Of a stretch of DNA of 64,000 nucleotides, positions 35,905 to 44,970 are shown in pieces (within the stretch, counting starts at the first letter, position 1; each line of letters starts with the position of its first letter). Under the pieces are notes generated by a model, which worked only from the letters and a program-made list of their open reading frames with translations, ran no database searches and was not told where the DNA came from. The stretch comes from Eimeria necatrix (lineage: Eukaryota; Apicomplexa; Conoidasida; Eucoccidiorida; Eimeriidae). Made by a program: the position numbers and the translations under genes. The stretch covers positions 1 through 64,000 of the forward strand of contig NW_013654648.1 of assembly GCF_000499385.1 (NCBI RefSeq), in the 5' to 3' direction.

Positions 35905-37323
35905 TCAGACGGCACTGGGGTCTCTGCCTTCAAGAGAAGGGGACTTAGAAAGCAGCGGCTCTGCTTCTGCCTCTGTCTCTGTTTCTTCGGCAGTGGCCTT
36001 GAGGCCTCTTTCCACGAATGACCGCAACAAGCGGCTGCTGTTGCTGCTATAGTATAGCTTTTCTGTGAACCCGCCTGCAGAAGTCTCGTCCCCCTGCACC
36101 TCCAGCTTCTGCTTCTGCTGCTGCTCTATCTGCCGCTTCGAAGGGAGCTTAGACTGAAGCGCGGGCGGTGCTGCATGCCGGTCTGTCTCTAGAGCGTGCT
36201 GCAGCAGCTGCAGTGACACGGCACTCTCATAGAGCCGCAGCACGTTGCTTGCATGTATCCCGACGGGCAGATGGATCAGCAAACTGATAGCTAGCTGCGA
36301 CCAAGCGAGAATGGCCAGCTGCGGCTTCTGCTGCGGCCCGGCTTCAAAAAACGACATGACATTTAAAGCTGCAAGTGTCCCAAACACAGGCGAGCAGCAG
36401 CAGCAGTTCCAAGAGAGCCACCGTGAATTCGCTGCAACTATACGACTGACACAATCCGGCCCCGTGCTGCCTCTGGAGAAGCTTATGGGCCCACCCGGAG
36501 GACTTGACGGACCCGCCGTGGGCGGCGCTGAGACAGCCACCGCTACCAGCAGCAGCAGCGCCTGGAACGGCAGCAGCAGCAGCAAACCCCAGAACAGCAG
36601 GCAGTAGAGCAGCCCTCGATCCAGGCTGTACAGATGCTCGGTCTTGGAAGCAACAAAACTAATAAGAGACATAGAGGAGGCATTTCCTGCTGTGGTTTCT
36701 TCTGCGGCTGGTTCTGTTGCATCTTCTGCTGCTGCTGTGGGCACTTCTGGCGGTTGTGGGCGTTCTCCTTCTGCTGCTCTATTCTCTGAGGTAGCTGGAC
36801 CTTCTGAGGATTGAAGTCTTCGGCTTGCCGCTGCAGGACCTCCAGCCGCTTTTGCAGCATATGCTGGAGCTGGATCCATCGCAGAGCTTTTCTCCTTGCC
36901 ATTGTCGAGGAAATGGTCACTGCTCCATGTAGGTGGTGTTGCGGTAGTCGCCGCTGCTGCAGCCTCTTTTGCTGGTGCTGCTGGTGCTGCTGTGTCTGGG
37001 AGATGGACTGGCCTGATGTGCGGGTACTGGGCCTCCACATATGAAAGGAAAAAGAAAGGGTAGGCACCGGCCACGGCGCTGAGGACGAAGAACAGCAGCA
37101 AGAAGCGCTGCTGCTGCCGCAGCCGCTGCTTAAAGGACAAATCAAAGGGAGGGCAAAGACACTCCGTCACCAGCCAGTCTATGCTTCTGCAAATGTGGCT
37201 GCAGGCGCTGCTGCTGCTGCTGGGGGGGGCTGCTGGAGATGAGGCGACGCGGCTCCCGACTGATGCCAGGGGAGAAACCGAGCGAGCCCTCTCAACTGAG
37301 GAGGCGCTGCTGCTGCGGTGCAT
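35905..37323 (-). CDS. Multi-pass membrane protein, unknown function, single exon
   Basis: An uninterrupted 472-codon frame starts at an ATG at 37323. The Ser-rich N-terminus (residues 1-45) is followed by CSHICRSIDWLVTECLCPPF. Hydrophobic segments lie at about residues 74-95 (FLLLFFVLSAVAGAYPFFFL), 238-265 (LLYCLLFWGLLLLLPFQALL), 311-327 and 336-358 (LAILAWSQLAISLLIHL), suggesting four membrane passes. A large, Ala/Pro/Glu-rich loop (about 97-237) separates the first two. The tail carries a Lys/Gln-rich helix and an acidic ETETEAEAE stretch. Low-complexity bias is milder than in the neighbours, which supports a real gene. I do not recognise the family; no catalytic or transport motif is visible. 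Confidence 0.74.
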   Translation of the reverse strand: MHRSSSASSVERARSVSPLASVGSRVASSPAAPPSSSSSACSHICRSIDWLVTECLCPPFDLSFKQRLRQQQRFLLLFFVLSAVAGAYPFFFLSYVEAQYPHIRPVHLPDTAAPAAPAKEAAAAATTATPPTWSSDHFLDNGKEKSSAMDPAPAYAAKAAGGPAAASRRLQSSEGPATSENRAAEGERPQPPEVPTAAAEDATEPAAEETTAGNASSMSLISFVASKTEHLYSLDRGLLYCLLFWGLLLLLPFQALLLLVAVAVSAPPTAGPSSPPGGPISFSRGSTGPDCVSRIVAANSRWLSWNCCCCSPVFGTLAALNVMSFFEAGPQQKPQLAILAWSQLAISLLIHLPVGIHASNVLRLYESAVSLQLLQHALETDRHAAPPALQSKLPSKRQIEQQQKQKLEVQGDETSAGGFTEKLYYSSNSSRLLRSFVERGLKATAEETETEAEAEPLLSKSPSLEGRDPSAV

Positions 37324-37621
37324 TCTCGTTGGAAATTGTTGCGGCTGCTGCTGCCGTTTCTGTTATTGCTTTTGCTGCTGCTGTCCCTGCCTTTGCTGCT
37401 GCAGCCGCTTCTGACCTCCTGTCTTTTGCTGTTCCGTTTAAGGAAACACTGACTGCAGGAAGTGCGCAGGCGGCGGGTATAAGCAAAAACCTTCCGAAAT
37501 GCATGTCTGCTTCTACTGACGCAGCTGCTGCTTTGCTGCCAATCCTGCTGTTGCTGTTGCTGCAGCCGACTACTACTCCTTGAAAATACTAGGGTTGTAG
37601 CTGTGGTGTTCTTTGAGTCTG
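37324..37621. other. Upstream region of the membrane-protein gene
   Basis: CTG-rich sequence with frames open on both strands and no family signature. It should contain the promoter of the minus-strand gene ending at 35905. Confidence 0.45.
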
Positions 37622-38610
37622 TCACTCTTGTACGGCAGTCACTAACGTTACTGCTGTTGCTGCAGCTGCTGTTTCTGCTGCTGCTGCTGCTGCTGCCACT
37701 TCTCGCGTCGTCGTTGCCGTTGCAGCTGGCGCTGTCGCTGCTGTATCTGCCGTTGCTGTGCGTGCAGGGGTGTTAGAGAAAGGAGAAGGGCCAAAGCTCA
37801 GTGGGTGCAGCTCGGAGCTGATGGCTCGGAACTTGGAGGCGATAGTTGAGGGCTTAGGGGCTTCAGCTAGGCAATAGCCCGTGTGAGAACACAGCAGTGA
37901 CAGCAACGCGATGTTGCGGTCGTCCTGCTGCTGTGCTGCTGCTGCTGCCGCAGCGAAGGAAACCGCCTAGTGGAGTGTAGCAACAACAACGACAGCTCCA
38001 GCAGCAGTTGCCGCTGCAGCTGCTGCAGGGGGAGACTCTAGCGGCCAGCTGACCATTCGAGGAGACACCCTGCTGCCGGCCTGCTGCTGCTGCTGCTGCC
38101 GTCGCTGCAGCCTCTGCTGCTGCTCCTTGGGATGACACGGGACCATATGTTTTACTAACCGGGTGGGGAAGTCTGTGTGGTTCGTCTTCAATTTGTCACT
38201 CGCGACTGCCGCAGTTGTAGCTGCTACTGCTGTTTCCGGTGCTGTTGGGCGAGTCGGCTGAGGCCGCGCGGAAAGGAGAAAGGGTGATAGGAAGTCACAG
38301 ACATATTTACGAAGGCTTTTCCTACAAGGTCTGATATTGCAGGAGTGACCATTTCATGTTGGCCGCTGGAGAAGAACTGGTCGGCGCTGCCCAGGGCCAC
38401 TGGACCTCCGCTGCTGCTATCGAGCTGTCCAGACAAGTGCATGTGTAGAGGTCTGCACGAAATGGTTATTTTCGGGAAGCATTTTTTCCAGTGGTTTTCT
38501 CTTGTGTTTGGTTGTGTTAGCTGCTTTTTTGCTGCTGCAGTTACTGCTGCAGTAACAGCATCAGCAGCGAACCTTGCTGCCAGTGCGGCACAATCGGTTG
38601 GCTCCGGCAC
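37622..38610 (-). CDS. Unassigned exons of a minus-strand gene
   Basis: Two frames here read like real protein rather than repeat shadow. One runs from about 38340 to 37967 and contains RKSLRKYVCDFLSPFLL and TDFPTRLVKHMVPCHPKEQQ. The next, about 37990-37790, contains NIALLSLLCSHTGYCLAEAP and SKFRAISSELHPLSFGPSPF. An alternative frame at 38460-38250 (FSSGQHEMVTPAISDLVGKA) overlaps the first, and I could not decide between them. Flanking AG and GT sites are plentiful, but no phase-consistent model was found. No family was recognised. Confidence 0.35.
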
Positions 38611-39845
38611 AGCAGCTGTTCAACTGCAGTGCATCGGACGATCAATTTTTTTTTCTTTCCTCGATCCTAACTAATAAATTAGCCAATTGTCGAAGAAGCA
38701 ATAGGAGCAGCTCCACAGGCAGCAGCTGCAGCAGCGCCAACCACAGCAGCGCCTAAAGCGGCCATCCTGCTTCATGACAGCTTCTTAGAGCGAATATCAA
38801 GGATATTCAAGGAGTCTTCTGCTGACACTGAAGGGAGCGACTTCGGCTGGAGCTCAGGGCTTGTTGATGCTGTTGTTGCTAAAGCCGATTGCTATGTTGC
38901 TGGAGTGCACTCACGACCCTACTGCTGCTGCTGTCTGGCTGCATCCCTAGTGATCACGAGCTTAAGGCTACTACGGCTCATACAGCAGCATGTGAGCTGT
39001 ATAAACGCCTTGCTGGGCTCGCAACCAAGGGTCTTCAGTCCAGAGGGCGCAGCAACAGGATGCTAGCCCTCTGTTTCCAAGTCTGCTGCTGCGGCTGCTG
39101 CGGTTCACGTCGAAGGAGAGTATGTGGCTGCTTAAAATTGCCGTTTTATTGGTACTGACGCTGTCTTCGCTGTCCCAGTTCTGATTCTATGCCAATTGGG
39201 TCCCTGTTGTCGCTGCCGTCATTTCTGTGTTGCGGCAGCCTTCCAGTTGCCTTTTCTTGTCTGCGTTGCTATTGCAACGAAGGCTATGCCTTGTGGCTTC
39301 TGCAATTGCTGCTGCTTTGCTCGAAAGTGTCTTTGCTGCTGCCCACAACTAGTCGGCGAGTGCTGCTGCTCCTGGCCCTTCGCTGCTACTCCTGCCGCTG
39401 AATGCTTTTTGGTGTGCTCTCTTTCTGTTTCGTTTCCTACTTGCAGTCATCCCATCAAGAGGCCGTCATGAAGCATCGGGGTAAGGTGCTTTCATGACAC
39501 CATAATAGTGCCGCTTTAGTTGCAGCTTCGGCCTTTGCTGCTACAGCTGGTTGCCCCTTGGCGGCGTTGCTGTTTGCGTCGTGCACGAACGCCTCTTGCA
39601 CTAGATCTCTGTGTCTTTCATACGCCATTGAAGGAAACAATTAGGGCTTTGTTGGTGCTTTACGTATTGCGGAGGGCTTCAATATTTCCGCAGTGCTTCT
39701 TGTAGCTTCGTTTGTGGGTCCCACGTCACCTGCCTCTTTTTCGCATTTGCCGCTGCTGCTGCTGCATTTGTTTCTTGCTGCAGCCGTCCTGAGCTACCGT
39801 CTTCTCTCCGTCTGCCCTATCCCCCGCAGTGCCCGGCCATCTCTT
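38611..39845. other. CTG-bearing spacer, no gene recognised
   Basis: Mixed CTG blocks and T-rich stretches. Frames of 60-90 codons exist on the plus strand (39189-39471, for example) but are dominated by Cys/Leu/Phe from CTG and T-rich sequence. It should hold the promoter of the plus-strand gene starting near 39846. Confidence 0.45.
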
Positions 39846-41626
39846 ATGTACGTGGGGGAGTGCGTCGATGCAGGGAGCGGCAGCAGCAGCAGCAGCAGCA
39901 GACAGCCACCGGGCAAAGGGTCTTCAGGACGCGGGGCATACCCGAAGAGCCCCCGTAGCTCCATAGCCCAAATAGCACCTTCCAACAGTAGCGGCAGGGG
40001 CAGGCTAAGGGGAGACACCAGCAGCAGCAGTAGCTCAGATCCGTTCTGCAGCGGCAGAGAGGCTCTTCCTGTGGTGCCTGAAGAGGGAGAAGAGGAACTG
40101 CGAGTTTCTTTGCCTAAAAAGGGGCTTTTTGGCGACGGCACTCGTTACAAGGAGTCGGAGGCTGCTGCTGCGGCAAGCAGAGCAACAGGAGACGTAGAGC
40201 TGCGGGACCGTTCAACTTCTTTACTTCTTCTCCGGTCAGCAGAAGAGGCTTTTGAGAAGTCATGGGCCAGCCTCATGCGCATGCAGCAGCAGCTCGAGCA
40301 AGAGCACCAGCCGCAGCAGCGGCTGCACCCTTCAAGACCCTTGTTGGGTCAACTCTACCCTGGCCACTCTGCAGATCCGCCGGATGTGGGGTCTAACGCA
40401 GCGGCTTCTGTGGGGCTTTGCAAAGTTGAACCCCTGTCATCTCTCCCTCAGGGAGAGGCAGATGCGCTGCAGACTCCGAGCCACCCGCAGGAGCAGGAGC
40501 GAGAGAGCCGCAGAAAGCAGCAGCATTCGGAAGTGGCAGGCCATTCGAACGTTGATGGAGATGCAACCCAAGAAGATGCGCCGCCACTGGCTCTTCAGTG
40601 GCAGGATCAGCCCACAAGCTCCTCACTTGATCGGGGCGCCGAACGAGAAGCTGGAGCAACCGAAGCAGCAGCAGCAACAGCAACAAAAGCGAAAACTGCA
40701 GGTCAACAGCAGCAAGGTCAAGAGTTGCCTCCGGAAGCGCAGCACCCATCTAGCCGGCCCCGTTCAGTTTCGCTGTCTTTTGCGTCTCCTCGGAGCACAG
40801 CACGTGACAGCAACGGCAGCTTCAGCAGCACCGGGAGCGTATTCAGAACTCCGAGGAGCAGCAATTTGAGCAGCAGAGTCAGCAGCGGCAGCATGCTGAC
40901 AGCGAGAAGCTCAGAAGCTTCCTCTGAGGAAAGTGTTCACCAGAGGGAGACGACTTCAGCAGAAGCTACACCAGGAGCAGCAACATTCGAGGCAGCAACG
41001 AACACTCAAGCAGCAGCGCCGGCAGCAGGTACAGAACGCGAGACCCCCGAACAGGTCAGGGCAGGGGCGGAAGCGCTTTGCTCGCAGAGTAGTGGAGAGA
41101 AAGAGTTTTGTTCGCCAAGAGAATTGTAGCTAAAGGAGGCTTACTGCTGCAGCAGCGTACTGCTGCAGCAGCTTACTGCTGCGTAAGCTACTGCAGAACA
41201 GGTGCTACTGGCCGCTGCAGCTGGGGCAGCCAGGAAAGCAACCGGAGCACCAGCACGGGCAGGATTGGCGGCTGCAGAGCCAGGAGCAGCAGCAGCAGCA
41301 GCAGCACCTGCTGCTGCAACAGCCGCAACATCAGCAGCACGTGTTTCTGCTGCGCAACTGCCATCTCCATGTCACAGGAACTCCTGTGAAGCCGGCGCAG
41401 CGCAGGGCAGCAGCACGTAGCGCAGGAAAAGTGGAGATTCGTCAGACCTGCGCAGACATCTTCGCGCAGCAGGGCCTGTGTTTCATCCTTGCCTCTCTCT
41501 CCTTTTGTAGTTCCAAAGCTTCGCTTTGTCAGCTTTACCTCTAAGGGAGAGCTTGGCGAGTTCGCCAAGCCCATTTGCATGCGAGCGATGCGAGCGAGAA
41601 GTGATGTTCGCAGCACTAAACTTTAA
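39846..41626 (+). CDS. Ser-rich protein of unknown function
   Basis: The frame 39693-41129 carries protein-like, Ser/Glu/Pro-rich sequence from about 39830. I prefer the ATG at 39846 (MYVGECVDAG) because the preceding residues look like intron-derived hydrophobics ending in a CCGCAG acceptor. Features are RSSIAQIAPSNSSGRG, PVVPEEGEEELRVSLPKKGL, an amphipathic SAEEAFEKSWASLMRMQQQL, and Ser/Arg patches such as SVSLSFASPRSTARDSNGSF. These look like phosphorylatable, disordered regions. Downstream exons are suggested by the frames FLLRNCHLHVTGTPVKPAQ (41342-41400) and VEIRQTCADIFAQQ. A final exon after a TTTTGTAG acceptor reads PKLRFVSFTSKGELGEFAKP and stops at 41624-41626. The joins are not phase-proven. 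Convergent with the RAD1-like gene. No domain is recognised. Confidence 0.5.
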
Positions 41627-41769
41627 GTTTTACTTCCTGTTTGAATAACATTCACCATATATGTGAGCAACGCGGAAGCAAATGTCAATCACTTGCTCCT
41701 AGATTGGCTGCGTGCAGTTTGCTTGACTTTAGGAGGAAGTGCCGCGACACTCTAGCCCCTGAAAAGCCC

Positions 41770-43636
41770 TCACTTGTAGCGGAGCTGTGCCAGAAGGAAC
41801 CCCTCGCTCGAGAACTCCAGACGAAGGCCTTGAGCCGTCTCTGCAGAAATAGCAAGAGCGAGCGCTGTAGCAGCAGCATTGGTGGCAGGAAGGTCTGCAG
41901 CTTCCCTTGTACGATCCTAAGGGATAGTGGCTTTTGAAGACACTGCGCGGACTCCTGCACGCCTGCTGCGGCGGCATTGCTGTAGCCGGTTCTGGTGTAG
42001 AATGACACTGAGTCAGATCTTACTTAAAGGATTAACAAGTGACTGCAAAGAAGCCAGAGAGAATTCGTGGCTGCATCGTACGGCACACACCGCATAGCTT
42101 CCTGCAGAGTATCTACACCGGCTCCTGCAGTAGCAGCGGTAGCATCTGCTGCTGCTCCCGTTGGTGCTGCGGTTGGTGCACTTCACTGCTACTGCAGCTT
42201 TTGTAGTAGCTTTCAGTTGTAGCGGCATCTAGACAAGCAGCGCCAGCCCTAGCCCCATCAACTATGGCAGCATCGGCAGCCGCATGCTCATCAACGTGGC
42301 AACAGCAGTATTATCAGCAGCAGCAGCAGTTGTGTAACTTGCCGGTGGGCATTAGCGACTCTGTAGCTGGGAAAGCTCGTGAGAGTTGGCTGAAAGGAGA
42401 CGCGTTGTGCGATTTGGCCGTGGACCGTCTGCAGAGACACTGCAACGTGCGTGAAATACTGGTTTGTTTCAAGTACCAGCAGCAGGACATACAGCTACAT
42501 CAGTAGCAGCTTCTGCCGCCTTGTTGTTAGACCCAGAAAATGCTCGAGATTGCCGTACCAGAGTCATTAGAGGCATTTGCTGCGCTTTGCTGTTCCCCAC
42601 TGTTGCCGCACCAGAGCGAGTAGCTGCTGCAGCCTCATCTGGCTTGCCTGCTGCTATGTCTGCAGTTGGTGCTGCTGCGCCTGCTGCTACCTTAGGACGT
42701 GGGGGAGTCCATTCTACGACAACTCGCGCGGCTGTGTCATCATCTCCCAACAGCAGCTCCTGCAGCACTTCTCGGAAGAGCTGAGGCTGAAGCAGCAGCA
42801 GCAGCAGCAAAAGCAACACCAGCACCAGCAAAAGCGTTCTACTTCAAACGGAAGGGGCAAAAGACAAATGACAGGATCCACCAGAGCAGCAGCAAAAACA
42901 AAGGCAGCATTGGCAACGCCAGAAGCAGAAGTGGCAATAAAAAGGGCATACGTTTATCGAGATAAAATCTCGCGTGTCTCCAGCGCTTCTCCTTAGAGCC
43001 TCGCCAATTGAAAGGCAACCCGATGATGCCTACAGCAGCAAAAGCGGCAGCAACAGCAGCAGCAACAGCAGTAAGGTGAAGCTTGCTGCGGAAAGGCGGG
43101 ATGCGTTACTTGCTACTCTTTTTTTGGCTCACATTTTGTGCGGCGTATGTCTTTATCTCTATCTCCGAGAACACTTGCTGCTGCTGCGGTTGCTGCTGCG
43201 GCTGCTGCAGCAGCAGCAGCAGAACGCCTTCACCAAAGGTGTAGCGCAAACGCATGTGAGCCTGCAAGCAGCAGAAGCAGCAACAGCACTAGCAGCAGCT
43301 ACCCAAGGCCAACAGCCCTTCAGCTGTCGTGACAGTGCCCCTATTGCGGCAGCCAAATCGCAGGTACAGCAGCAGAAACAATGAAGCAGTATATTGCTTG
43401 CCGATTCCCCAAAGAGCAACAACGCGTTGACGAAAGACTTAAGGGGAACAAGAACCGACTCTCCCTCTTGTTGCTTCTGCTGTTGTTGCTGCTGCTGTCG
43501 CTGATACTCGAAGCCCTCAAAGAATGAAACAGGAAGCAGCAGCTCCCCATACACCTCACGGCCCTTTGACACGCCTCGCAGCAGCAGCCCTTCCCGCCCA
43601 AAGGTAACTCTCAGGCATTGCCAGTCAGCTACCTCC

Positions 43637-43667
<31 letters not shown>

Positions 43668-44200
43668 GGCCCCCACCCGCGCCTTCCCCGCCGGGGGCTG
43701 CGTTGAGACACACAGTGAACAGCAACGGCAGGCTGACAGCTTTGAGTCAATGAAGACAGCAGCCGAAACGCAACAGTTGCAGCAACAACACCTGCAGCGC
43801 CAGCAGCGGCAGTGGCACATGACGCAGAAAAGGTGCAGTGCAGAAGAAAGCAGAACAACACAAGAGACAGAAGAGCAGAAGCGCTGGAGGCAAGAGGCAG
43901 GGGAAACCGACCAAGACAAAGCGTGGGAGGTAAAGACAAAGCAGAGGCAAATACCGACACACAAACAAGAGTTGCAGAGAGACAGAAGCAAAAGGGGATC
44001 TAAAGAGGCCGGGACTGGAGGCGGGAGCCGCAGCAACAACTGCCTCTCCTGCTGCTGCTCCCTCCGCTGCTGCTGCTGTGTGAGGCGTTACCTGTTGAAG
44101 GCACTGTGAAGGCCAATAAGGAGGCAAACAAGCCGCCGTCTCTGAGGTCAAATTCAACAGCCTCAGCGCTGACGCCGCTGCATTGGGATGCCCCCTCCAT
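41770..44200 (-). CDS. RAD1: RAD1-like subunit of the 9-1-1 checkpoint clamp
   Basis: The 9-1-1 clamp (RAD9-RAD1-HUS1) is a PCNA-like ring loaded at damaged DNA. Exon 1 (ATG at 44200 to 44092) encodes VEFDLRDGGLFASLLAF, the usual first strand and helix of a clamp. It joins in phase to an exon from 43739 with WQCLRVTFGREGLLLRG, YGELLLPVSFFEGFEY, then VPLKSFVNALLLFGES (RAD1 'iFG' end of domain-helix). An exon from 43261 reads MRLRYTFGEG and VFSEIEIKTYAAQNV. A further exon near 42800-42690 has LFREVLQELLLGDDD followed by VVVEWTPP. Another near 42090-42030 ends HEFSLASLQSLVNPL. The last (about 41880-41770) has GLRLEFSSEGFLLAQLRYK before a TGA. The order and strand/helix pattern match RAD1 better than HUS1 or RAD9. 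The TGA overlaps a good donor (AA|GTGAGG), so a short extra exon may follow. The start codon lies 12 bp inside a plus-strand ATG at 44188. Confidence 0.68.
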
Positions 44201-44970
44201 GTCGTGAATACCCTGGAGGCGCCGTGGTTCTTGCTGCTTTAGCTGCTGCCGCGGCTGCTGCTGCTGCCGCTAATTGTGCAGCTGCGGCTGCGGACACTGT
44301 GTCTGGCTCATACACCTGAACAGCGGTTGCTGCAGCGGGTGCTGTTCTTGCTGCGGCTGCTGCTGCTCTCGCTGTTAGTGGCCCCGGTGATCCCCGTGAC
44401 TTTCCTCGTGAGCCTCCACCTGTTGGTGTTGCTGTTTTAGTTGCTCGCGTTGTTGCTGGAACCGCATTTGTTGGGCCAGTGTTGCTGCTATCGATCTGCC
44501 AGTTGGTGCTGCAAGTATCCCTTTTGCTCCCGCTCCTACCATCCCCCCTGTTGCTGCAGCCGTCCCTTCTGCCAGCTTCTGTTACAGCTGAGCGCCGTTT
44601 TGTTGCTGTCGTTGATTGCCTGGCGCTAGACTGTCGACGGTCATAGCTCCCACATGCTGCACCCTAGGCCTCACATCGGAAATTGTAGTCCCTACACCCT
44701 AAGCCATATGCCTTGAGTGGTAAATTTTCTTTCCAGCCCCACAATTCAAGTCCTTGAGCTCACTTAATTGTTTGTAGCTGCTGCCCTGGCTCCTGGCTGC
44801 TGAAGAGGCGCTGCCGACGGGGCCCCCAGGGAGGAGAACGGGCCCCTCATGCTGCTCGCTGGTGTAGCTCTTTGGGCTTCCAGTTCCTATTCGCACATTT
44901 TAGGGTGGATAAAAAGCTTCCTAAATATTTATTGGGCTCATTTCATTTGTGTTTCACTGGAAAGACGAAG
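44201..44970. other. Divergent spacer, RAD1-like / glucosidase II; candidate signal-peptide exon
   Basis: The spacer serves two divergent genes. A plus-strand frame from ATG 44188 to a TGA at 44317-44319 encodes REYPGGAVVLAALAAAAAAA then AANCAAAAAD. This is a short charged start followed by a long hydrophobic run, which could be the signal peptide of the ER enzyme encoded downstream. No splice join to the exon at 44971 was proven. The remainder is CTG-rich, with an A/T-rich patch at 44700-44960. Confidence 0.35.

Noticed and set aside
42577..42996. Plus-strand frame (GSPFYDNSRGCVI...) that briefly looked like a Mediator subunit
   Set aside because: It is antisense to RAD1-like exons whose strand/helix order is consistent, and the resemblance is a single short word.
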